Shown here one piece after another: positions 6,575 to 13,214 of a DNA stretch of 13,214 nt. Made by a program: the position numbers and the translations under genes. Location of the stretch: the NCBI GenBank assembly GCA_003577005.1, contig QEUW01000207.1, positions 1 through 13,214 of the forward strand, in the 5' to 3' direction. The DNA comes from Chloroflexota bacterium. GTDB taxonomy: Bacteria > Chloroflexota > Anaerolineae > Caldilineales > Caldilineaceae. Below the pieces are notes generated by a model, which saw only the letters and a list, made by a program, of their open reading frames with translations, ran no database searches and was not told the DNA's origin. Each line of letters opens with the position of its first letter. Position 1 is the first letter of the stretch.

Positions 6575-6644
6575 GATAGACGATGGACGATAGACGATGG
6601 ATAGTAGTCGATGGTGGACTATCGTCTACCGTCCATCGTCTATC
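6575..6644. repeat. Heptamer-based inverted repeat (GACGATR units)
   Basis: It fills most of the 100-base gap between the two ATPase genes. The left arm 6575-6598 and right arm 6621-6644 match in 23 of 24 positions. In the leftward RNA the single mismatch becomes a G-U pair, so the 24-bp stem is unbroken. Each arm is made of 7-base units such as GATAGAC and GATGGAC; further degenerate units fill the 22-base loop. The right arm touches the TGA stop of the upstream ATPase gene (6646-6648). There is no U run, so it is not a classical terminator. Confidence 0.8.
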
Positions 6645-6645
6645 G

Positions 6646-7602
<957 letters not shown>

Positions 7603-7658
7603 ACACTCCTCCAGTGCTGATTGGCCTGCTATTTACCTGAGAATGGCTGATGGGCTGC

Positions 7659-7687
7659 ATTATACCGGGCCTACTGATGGTCGTCAA
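7659..7687 (-). promoter_or_regulatory. Sigma-70 promoter of the family-5 importer operon
   Basis: On the minus strand, TTGACG (7682-7687) and TATAAT (7659-7664) are separated by exactly 17 bases: 5 of 6 and 6 of 6 consensus matches. Transcription would start near 7652, giving a leader of about 50 bases before the ATPase GTG. A near-palindrome, TGATGGTCGTCA (7675-7686), overlaps the -35 box and is a possible repressor site. Confidence 0.8.
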
Positions 7688-7714
7688 ACGCCGGCTGAAC
7701 AAGCATTCCATCAG

Positions 7715-7761
7715 GCATTCCGGGAAAGGGCCAGAGAGGCTCTGGCCCTTTCCCGGAATGC
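7715..7761. repeat. 22-bp perfect inverted repeat between divergent promoters
   Basis: Arms 7715-7736 and 7740-7761 are perfect complements with a 3-base spacer (AGG). The inner part reads GGGCCAGAG / CTCTGGCCC. It starts 28 bases upstream of the leftward -35 box and ends 53 bases upstream of the rightward one, so it is in neither predicted transcript. The following T run is only three bases long, so a terminator role is weak. It could be a binding site, a cruciform, an insulator, or the trace of an inserted palindrome. Confidence 0.8.
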
Positions 7762-7813
7762 AGGTGCTCTGGTCGCCCCCAATTTGGGACATGGCCCACC
7801 CTCCATACCTGGG

Positions 7814-7842
7814 TTGACAGTGTGCAGGTGCAAACGTATAAT
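7814..7842 (+). promoter_or_regulatory. Consensus sigma-70 promoter of the sugar importer operon
   Basis: TTGACA (7814-7819) and TATAAT (7837-7842) are both perfect, with a 17-base spacer. The start point would be near 7849, leaving a leader of about 90 bases that contains a small hairpin CCGCA / TGCGG. ACCTG (7807-7811) and CAGGT (7825-7829) form an inverted pair across the -35 box. CCCAATTTGGG (7778-7788) is a palindrome about 66 bases upstream of the start. Both are possible operator sites. A promoter this strong for a sugar operon would normally need a repressor. Confidence 0.85.
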
Positions 7843-7938
7843 TCATTTCCGCTGCTCCCTGAATTCGATTCGACAACCGCATTCCTGTGCGGGTCCTGGC
7901 CGATCATCAACCGAACCACACCAAGAGGAGGAATCTTC

Positions 7939-9288
7939 ATGTCAATTCCGACGCAGACCGTCAAGTTCAGCCGGCGCGCCCTGCTGCGCCTCTCGGCCAT
8001 AAGCGCCGCCGGTGCGTTTTTGGCCGCCTGTGCGCCGGCCGCGCAGGCGCCTGCCACCGGCAGCCAGGGAGACGAAGCCGGGTCCGCGCCTGCCGGCGAA
8101 AAGGTCACCATCATCGCTACTACACAGATGAACCTGGAACAGTGGGCGCCGGCCAACGAGCGAGTGGCCGAGCAACTCCCCAATATCGACCTGCGCATCA
8201 CCCAGACCTCGATGCCCGGTGGCTGGTCCGGCTATTCGGACAACATTGTCACACAGATTGCCGGTGGCGAACAGCTCGATGTGATCATGATCGCCATTGA
8301 AGGGCTGCGGCTGCTTACCGAACGCAACATCCTCGTGCCGCTGGATGACCTGATCGCCGCCGACCCTGCCGAGCAAGAGGTGATCATGAACGATGTCCAC
8401 AAGACGTTGCGCGAGATGCTCCAGGTGGACGGCAAGCAGATGGAATATCCCTTCTCGTGGAACAATATGGTGATGTATTACAACACCGCTATCTTCGAGG
8501 AGAAGGGCGTCACTCCGCCCGGACCAGATTGGACGTGGGGCGACTTCCTGGAAACCGCATTGCAGATCGCCGACGTAACAGGTGGGGCGGATGACCTCTA
8601 TGCCTATTCGTTCTGGGGCGGGGGCATGTTTGGCATGCACGCCTGGCTCTTTAACAACGACACGTCGTTTCTGACCGAAGATTGGAATGACTCGAACCTG
8701 ATGGACCCCAAGGTGGCCGAAACCCTGCAATTTATGGCTGACCTCATTTTGGAGCATCGCGTCTCGCCCAACCCGCAAGGCTGGGATGAATGGGCGCAGT
8801 TCCACGGCGGCCACCTGGCAATGCGCACCTGCGGGCGCTGGTGTATCGCCGGCTCGCTCAACGAGAACTTTACCACCTACGACCTGCAATACCAGCCCCA
8901 CCAGGCCGGCCCGGCCAAGACTGTCGCCGGCACCGACGGCTGGGGCATCTCCTCTTCGACCAGCGATTCGGATGCGGCATGGGAGGTGGTCAAGTTCCTG
9001 TCGAGCACCGAGTCCGCCATCGACATGGTGCGTTTTGGCGGCAACATTCCAGCCCTGCGCTCGGTGGCGGAGATGGAGATCTTTGCCGAGAATGGGCCGC
9101 CCAATACCAAGATCTTCTACGAATCGCTCGACTTTGCCAAGACGGTGCCGTCGCCGACCAATTTCAACATCGTCGAGCCGCTCATCAACAAGCACCTCGA
9201 CACCATCTGGAGCGGTGAGGTGAGCGTCGAAGCCGCGCTCGGCGCTGCTCACGACGAACTGTCGGCTGAGATGGCGAAGTTGCAGTAG
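7939..9288 (+). CDS. Family-1 sugar ABC importer binding lipoprotein
   Basis: This 449-residue extracytoplasmic sugar receptor belongs to the CUT1 type. The N-terminus has a twin-arginine-like motif FSRRALLRLS (10-19), a hydrophobic run and a lipobox FLAAC with lipidated Cys31. It is therefore probably a Tat-exported lipoprotein, followed by an Ala/Pro-rich tether. SBP_bac_1 landmarks include QIAGGEQLDVIMIAIEGL, then MEYPFSWNNMVMYYNTAIFEEKG and PGPDWTWGDFLE. The WGISSSTSDSDAAWEVVKFL region also matches. Several aromatic residues (WTWGDF, FWGGGMFGMHAWLF) suit sugar stacking. The start at 7939 has GAGGAGG at about 7 bases; an in-frame extension to 7822 would begin within the promoter and is rejected. 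First gene of the rightward operon. The ligand is unknown; the downstream GH127 gene suggests arabinose-containing oligosaccharides. Confidence 0.92.
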   Translation: MSIPTQTVKFSRRALLRLSAISAAGAFLAACAPAAQAPATGSQGDEAGSAPAGEKVTIIATTQMNLEQWAPANERVAEQLPNIDLRITQTSMPGGWSGYSDNIVTQIAGGEQLDVIMIAIEGLRLLTERNILVPLDDLIAADPAEQEVIMNDVHKTLREMLQVDGKQMEYPFSWNNMVMYYNTAIFEEKGVTPPGPDWTWGDFLETALQIADVTGGADDLYAYSFWGGGMFGMHAWLFNNDTSFLTEDWNDSNLMDPKVAETLQFMADLILEHRVSPNPQGWDEWAQFHGGHLAMRTCGRWCIAGSLNENFTTYDLQYQPHQAGPAKTVAGTDGWGISSSTSDSDAAWEVVKFLSSTESAIDMVRFGGNIPALRSVAEMEIFAENGPPNTKIFYESLDFAKTVPSPTNFNIVEPLINKHLDTIWSGEVSVEAALGAAHDELSAEMAKLQ

Positions 9289-9294
9289 GAAGAA

Positions 9295-9353
9295 GGGATT
9301 AAGGATTCGGGAGTAGGCCATCGGCTACTCCCGAATCCTTAATCCCTAATCCC
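9295..9353. repeat. Heptamer-based inverted repeat (TAATCCC units)
   Basis: Arms 9295-9316 and 9325-9346 are perfect 22-bp complements around an 8-base loop, and one more TAATCCC unit follows (9347-9353). The arms consist of 7-base units, for example GGGATTA and AGGATTC on the left and GAATCCT and TAATCCC on the right. It begins 6 bases after the binding-protein stop and ends directly before the AGGAG of the permease gene. No T run follows, so read-through is expected. A stable hairpin after a receptor gene commonly protects the upstream mRNA and keeps receptor levels above permease levels. Confidence 0.85.
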
Positions 9354-9364
9354 AGGAGATCGCT

Positions 9365-10309
9365 GTGCAGACAACTACCCCTATCCGGCCTGCTGCTGCG
9401 CAACCTGCTGTCGCTGTGCGTCGCTTTTCCAGGACGCGTGTGCAGGAGCAGATCGCCGGGTATGCCTTTATCACACCCGCGTTGCTTTCGCTAATTATCT
9501 TTCTCCTCGTGCCCATTCTCGCCTCGCTGGTGCTGGTCTTTATGAAGTACGATGTGCTGACCGCACCGGAATGGCAAGGCGCCGCCAACGTCCAACAAAT
9601 CTTTGGCGATAAGCGGCTGGGGACCATTTACTGGAATACGCTGCGTTTTGTCGTCTTTGCCACCTTCTTCAACAATGTATTGGGCTTGATGTTGGCGATG
9701 GGCGTCAACCGGGCCATGCATGGGGCGATTCGCTATCTGTTGCGGACTGCGCTCTTCTTTCCGGTGTTGACCACCACGGCTTCGCTGGCGCTGGTCTGGA
9801 ACTTTTTGCTCACGCAGGACCGCGGTGTGGTCAACTTTCTGTTGCAGCAGATTGGGTTGGGGCCGGTGCAGTGGCTGAGCAACTCCAGATGGGCCATGGT
9901 GTCGGTGATCATGTTTGATGTCTGGCGCGCCTGTGGCTTCCTCATGGTGCTCTACCTGGCGGGCTTGCAGGCTATCCCCGAAACACTTTATGAGGCCGCC
10001 AAGATCGATGGCGCCAACGACTGGCAGTTGATGCGCCATATCACCCTGCCGCTCATCACGCCCACAGCCTTTTTTGCCGTCGTCATCTCGGTCATCGGCG
10101 CGGCGCAGGTCTTTGACAACGTCTGGGTGCTGACCGAGGGCGGCCCCGCCGACGCCACACGGCTCATCGTGCTCTACATCTACGAACTGGGCTTCAAACG
10201 CTTTGAAATGGGCTACGCCGCCACCGTCTCGCTGACCCTCTTTCTCATCCTGATCGCCCTGACGTTGATCCAGTTCCGCATGTCGCGGCGTTGGGTGCAT
10301 TATGAATAG
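9365..10309 (+). CDS. CUT1 sugar importer permease, MalF/UgpA type
   Basis: This is a 314-residue inner-membrane permease. A charged cytoplasmic tail of about 30 residues precedes helix 1 (32-60). Further helices lie at about 95-115, 128-149, 178-202, 232-252 and 284-303. The EAA loop YEAAKIDGANDWQLMRHITL (209-228) contacts the ATPase. DNVWVLTEGGPADATRLIVLYIYELGF (251-277) is the usual MalF-type loop with GGP. The start is the GTG at 9365-9367, preceded by AGGAG (9354-9358) at 6-base spacing. It follows the TAATCCC repeat. Its partner is the permease at 10372-11265. No ATPase gene is in view, so the pair probably uses a shared ATPase encoded elsewhere. Confidence 0.93.
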   Translation: MQTTTPIRPAAAQPAVAVRRFSRTRVQEQIAGYAFITPALLSLIIFLLVPILASLVLVFMKYDVLTAPEWQGAANVQQIFGDKRLGTIYWNTLRFVVFATFFNNVLGLMLAMGVNRAMHGAIRYLLRTALFFPVLTTTASLALVWNFLLTQDRGVVNFLLQQIGLGPVQWLSNSRWAMVSVIMFDVWRACGFLMVLYLAGLQAIPETLYEAAKIDGANDWQLMRHITLPLITPTAFFAVVISVIGAAQVFDNVWVLTEGGPADATRLIVLYIYELGFKRFEMGYAATVSLTLFLILIALTLIQFRMSRRWVHYE

Positions 10310-10330
10310 CAGATAGGTTGGCGCGGCTCA

Positions 10331-10365
10331 TTCACAATTCTCAGTTCACATTTCACAATTCTGAA
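10331..10365. repeat. Tandem heptamer repeat (TTCACAA units)
   Basis: Exactly five consecutive 7-base units fill this stretch. Units 1 and 4 are TTCACAA; the others are close variants such as TTCACAT and TTCTGAA. It lies in the 62-base gap between the two permease genes and ends 6 bases before the chosen ATG. Unlike the two other heptamer repeats in the window it is not an inverted repeat. If a TTG start at 10318 were used, it would be translated as part of the permease. Confidence 0.75.
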
Positions 10366-10371
10366 GCTCCT

Positions 10372-11265
10372 ATGACGGCAATCCCTGTAACGACCCCAAC
10401 CGCTTCGCCCCGGCGCGCCCGCCACCGGCGCTCGCCCTGGTGGTATCTTGGCGAACTGTTGATCTGGGCATTTCTGATCGTCATGGCGATCATCGAGTTT
10501 GCCCCCATCAGTTGGATCTTTGCCACCTCGCTGCGCAACCCGGCGGACTCGTTCAAGCTGCCGCCCGATTTCTGGCCCACTGCCTTTCACTGGGAGAATT
10601 ACCTGGCGGTGATCCAGTCACCCCGCATCCAGTTTTTGCGCTTTTTCTGGAACAGCCTGAAGATCGCCCTGCTGGTAACGGCGGCGCAACTGCTCACCTG
10701 CTCCATGGCTGCCTTTGCCTTTGCGCGGTTGCGTTTTCCGGGCCGGGATCTGCTCTTTTTCGGCTTTCTTTCGTCGATGATGGTGCCGGCTACGGTGACG
10801 CTGATCCCCACCTTTATCCTAATCCGCCAGCTTGGCTTGATGGATTCGCACTGGGCGCTCATTTTACCGGCGACGACGAGCGCCTTTGGCGTCTTTCTGC
10901 TGCGCCAGCAGTTTATGAGCCTCCCCGGCGAACTGGTCGATGCGGCCAAGATCGACGGGGCCAGCTTTTTGCGCATCTATTGGCAGGTGCTCTTGCCGCT
11001 GGTGGGGCCGGGACTTTCGGCGCTGGGTGTGCTCACGTTTCTGGGGTCGTGGAACAACTTTATCGGGCCGTTGCTCTTTCTGCGCAGTTGGGAGAACTAC
11101 ACCTTCCCGATCGCCATCGTCAACCTCCAGGGCTATATGGGGACGGGCAACCGCGCCCACGTGCTTGCCGGCGTCATGATCTCGATCTTCCCGACGCTGC
11201 TCTTCTTTTTGCTGGCGCAACGATTTGTGATCCGCGGCATCGCGCTGACGGGGCTGAAGGGGTGA
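10372..11265 (+). CDS. CUT1 sugar importer permease, MalG/UgpE type
   Basis: This 297-residue inner-membrane permease is the partner of the MalF-type subunit. A basic tail (RRARHRR, 14-20) precedes helix 1 (26-50). TSLRNPADSF (52-61) is the conserved MalG-type periplasmic segment. The EAA loop is VDAAKIDGASFLRIYWQVLL (189-208), and the C-terminus IRGIALTGLKG is the typical MalG ending. I chose the ATG at 10372-10374 because the 18 codons before it (from a TTG at 10318) simply translate the heptamer repeat. Neither start has a strong ribosome-binding site: only GAAG lies about 6 bases before the ATG, and AGATAGG just before the TTG. Confidence 0.92.
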   Translation: MTAIPVTTPTASPRRARHRRSPWWYLGELLIWAFLIVMAIIEFAPISWIFATSLRNPADSFKLPPDFWPTAFHWENYLAVIQSPRIQFLRFFWNSLKIALLVTAAQLLTCSMAAFAFARLRFPGRDLLFFGFLSSMMVPATVTLIPTFILIRQLGLMDSHWALILPATTSAFGVFLLRQQFMSLPGELVDAAKIDGASFLRIYWQVLLPLVGPGLSALGVLTFLGSWNNFIGPLLFLRSWENYTFPIAIVNLQGYMGTGNRAHVLAGVMISIFPTLLFFLLAQRFVIRGIALTGLKG

Positions 11266-11376
11266 GGCTGCGAAGTTGGCACGTGGCGCGCCTAATGGGC
11301 ACCCGCCTCAGGGCGCGAACTCCACGGGCTATGATTTTTGCCATAAAAAGTTAAACCACAAGAAATCAGGTCGCCG

Positions 11377-13214
11377 ATGAATGTAGCATTTTTCCCCAAT
11401 CGTCTGCCATTGGCAGCATCCTCCCTGATCCCCTTGCCGCTGGGCGCGATACGACCGGCCGGCTGGCTGTTGCGCCAGTTGCACATCCAGGCCACAGGCA
11501 TGAGCGGACATCTCGACGAGTTCTGGCCCGATGTGGGGCCTAACAGCGCCTGGCTCGGCGGCACTGGCGAGGATTGGGAGCGCGGCCCCTATTTTTGCGA
11601 TGGATTAGTTCCGCTCGCCTATCTGTTGCAAGACGAGCGGTTGGTCGCCAAAGCCGAACGCTGGATGCACGCCATGCTCGCCAGCCGGCAACCGGTTGGC
11701 TTCTTTGGCCCAGTCACCAACCGCGACCCCTGGCCACGCATGGTGGCGCTCAAGGCACTGGCGCAGTACCATGAGGCGACCGGCGACGAGCGGGTGCTCG
11801 ACCTGATGGAGGGCTATTTTCGCTACCAGTTGAGCCAGCCCGTCGATCTGCCGCACAGCGAGTGGCGCGGGGTGCGCTACGCCGACAATGTCCTCTCGAT
11901 CTACTGGCTCTACAACCGCACCGGCGAAGCGCAGCTGCTCGACCTGGCGCAGCGCCAACTGGCCGCCGGTTTTGACTGGAGCGACTATTTCATCCGCTTC
12001 CCGTGGCGCGAGAAGATCGCTAATCCCTTCAAGTTTCGCCATGAGCACCACGTGGTCAACGTGGCTATGGCGCTCAAGAACCCGTCTATCCACTATTTGC
12101 TGACACGCGACACGCACCATCGCCGGGCAGCCTACACGGCATTTCATCACCTGGACGCCTATCACGGCCAGGCGACCGGCATCTTTACTGGCGACGAACA
12201 CCTGGCCGGCCTGTCGCCTACGCAGGGGACAGAACTGTGCGCCGTGGTCGAAGCGATGTTTTCGCTCGAACAGTTGGCCACCGTCTTTGGCGACCCTGCC
12301 TTTGGCGACCGGCTCGAACAGATCGCCTACAATGCGCTGCCCGCCACCTTTACGCCCGATATGTGGGCGCACCAGTACGACCAGCAAGTCAATCAGGTGC
12401 TCTGCACGGTAGCCCGCCGCGACTGGACCAACAACAGCGAAACATCAAACCTCTTTGGCCTGGAGCCACACTTTGGCTGTTGTACGGCCAATTTTCACCA
12501 GGGCTGGCCCAAGCTGGTCAGCCACTTGTGGATGGCGACGCCCGACCACGGGCTTGCCGCAGTCGCCTATGGCCCTTGCACCGTGCAGGCGCAGGTTGGG
12601 GCGGAAAACGTGCCAGTGACGTTGGACGTTGAGACCGATTATCCCTTTGACGGGACGATCCGGTTGCGTCTGCACGCCGCCCAGCCAGTCGAGTTCCCAC
12701 TGTGGCTGCGGGTGCCAGGCTGGGCCGAGACGGGAATGGAAGTGCAGATCAACGACGAGCCACCGGGACCCTTCCGCGCCGCCGGGTGGCATCAACTTAC
12801 CCGGCAGTGGCAGCCGGGCGACCAGTTGACCTTGACCCTCCCCATGCCGGTGCGCTGTGTAACACGCAACCGCAACGCGGTCGCCCTGTCGCGCGGGCCG
12901 GTGCTGCTGGCGCTACAGATTGACGAACAGTTCGAACAGGTGGCCGGCGAGTTGCCCCACGCTGATTGGGCGGTACATCCACAGTCGCACTGGAACTACG
13001 GTCTGCTCCTCGACCGCAAAGCGCCGATGAATTCGCTCACCATAGCCAACCAGCCCATGAGTGAGACACCTTTCGACCCGGCGCAGACGCCGCTGGTGGT
13101 GAAGGTCCAGGGCCGGCGGCTGCCCGAATGGACGCTAATTGATGATTCCGCCGGAATCGTGCCCCCCAGTCCCGTTGCGTCGCAAGAGCCATTGGAAGAG
13201 CTGACGCTGATCCC
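11377..13214 (+). CDS. GH127 / DUF1680 beta-L-arabinofuranosidase-type glycosidase, C-terminus cut off
   Basis: 612 codons are open to the window edge with no stop; family members usually have 600-650 or more residues, so little is missing. The first two thirds form an (alpha/alpha) barrel, with landmarks FWPDVGPNSAWLGGTGEDWE, PYFCDGLVPLAYLL and a His-rich stretch FKFRHEHHVVN. In the GH127 enzyme HypBA1 zinc is held by a Glu, a nearby Cys and two adjacent Cys, one of which is the nucleophile. Here TELC (Glu286, Cys288) and FGCCTAN (Cys368, Cys369) fit these, at nearly the same spacing. Glu274 in GDEH is the likely acid/base. No signal peptide is seen, so it acts in the cytoplasm on imported sugars. 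The ATG at 11377 has only a weak AGG before it. The preceding 111 bases hold no clear promoter, so it is probably read from the importer promoter. Family firm; exact sugar linkage unproven. Confidence 0.9.
   Translation, partial: MNVAFFPNRLPLAASSLIPLPLGAIRPAGWLLRQLHIQATGMSGHLDEFWPDVGPNSAWLGGTGEDWERGPYFCDGLVPLAYLLQDERLVAKAERWMHAMLASRQPVGFFGPVTNRDPWPRMVALKALAQYHEATGDERVLDLMEGYFRYQLSQPVDLPHSEWRGVRYADNVLSIYWLYNRTGEAQLLDLAQRQLAAGFDWSDYFIRFPWREKIANPFKFRHEHHVVNVAMALKNPSIHYLLTRDTHHRRAAYTAFHHLDAYHGQATGIFTGDEHLAGLSPTQGTELCAVVEAMFSLEQLATVFGDPAFGDRLEQIAYNALPATFTPDMWAHQYDQQVNQVLCTVARRDWTNNSETSNLFGLEPHFGCCTANFHQGWPKLVSHLWMATPDHGLAAVAYGPCTVQAQVGAENVPVTLDVETDYPFDGTIRLRLHAAQPVEFPLWLRVPGWAETGMEVQINDEPPGPFRAAGWHQLTRQWQPGDQLTLTLPMPVRCVTRNRNAVALSRGPVLLALQIDEQFEQVAGELPHADWAVHPQSHWNYGLLLDRKAPMNSLTIANQPMSETPFDPAQTPLVVKVQGRRLPEWTLIDDSAGIVPPSPVASQEPLEELTLI

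Noticed and set aside
6575..6644. CRISPR array
   Set aside because: The units are contiguous 7-base repeats arranged as one inverted repeat, with no repeat-spacer alternation.
7822..7938. 39-residue N-terminal extension of the sugar binding protein
   Set aside because: It would start inside the spacer of a perfect promoter and spoil the Tat/lipoprotein signal. The ATG at 7939 has GAGGAGG upstream.
7942..9321. 459-codon minus-strand frame opposite the sugar binding protein
   Set aside because: Antisense shadow of a firmly identified gene; its start lies in the TAATCCC inverted repeat.
9295..9353. Intrinsic terminator after the sugar binding-protein gene
   Set aside because: The hairpin is strong, but no T run follows and the next gene's ribosome-binding site begins at once, so it is called an intercistronic repeat.
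11605..12387. 260-codon minus-strand frame opposite the GH127 gene
   Set aside because: Antisense shadow; the plus-strand frame has all the family motifs.

Overview
The window reads as chromosomal DNA from a GC-rich free-living heterotroph. The best guess is a Chloroflexota member (Anaerolineae or Caldilinea type). This rests on lipoprotein signals of the 'LAAC-AP-A' style, two paired ABC importer operons, short repeats in the gaps between genes, and a plant-polysaccharide gene. It is an inference from gene style, not from a marker gene.

Layout. (1) Bases 1-1640 are visibly more A/T-rich and loosely packed. They hold the first codons of a leftward gene, two adjacent MITE-like elements with different target-site duplications, and a leftward GNAT/FeeM-like N-acyltransferase gene. 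Upstream of that gene is a stretch with a leftward promoter, a transposon-end-like sequence and a doubtful 65-codon ORF. (2) Bases 1593-7687 are one leftward operon for a complete family-5 (Opp/Dpp-type) ABC importer: ATPase, ATPase, DppB-type permease, DppC-type permease, and the binding lipoprotein last. It has a good promoter at 7659-7687 and a good intrinsic terminator at 1593-1642. (3) Bases 7603-7938 are a divergent control region with two near-perfect sigma-70 promoters back to back and a 22-bp perfect inverted repeat between them. (4) From 7814 rightward runs an operon for a CUT1-type sugar importer: binding lipoprotein and two permeases, with no ATPase seen. It is followed by a GH127 (DUF1680) beta-L-arabinofuranosidase-type gene that runs off the window end.

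How it fits together. The rightward operon looks built to take up and trim L-arabinofuranose-containing plant oligosaccharides. Family-5 importers can carry oligosaccharides as well as peptides, and this one shares a control region with a sugar operon. The leftward importer may therefore carry a second, larger glycan product rather than peptides.

The most unusual structure is in the gaps. Three gaps inside the two operons carry degenerate tandem heptamer repeats, each with a different unit (GACGATR, TAATCCC, TTCACAA). Two of these are arranged as 22-24 bp inverted repeats. A fourth gap carries a hairpin that recurs, with a compensating base-pair change, inside one of the MITE-like elements.
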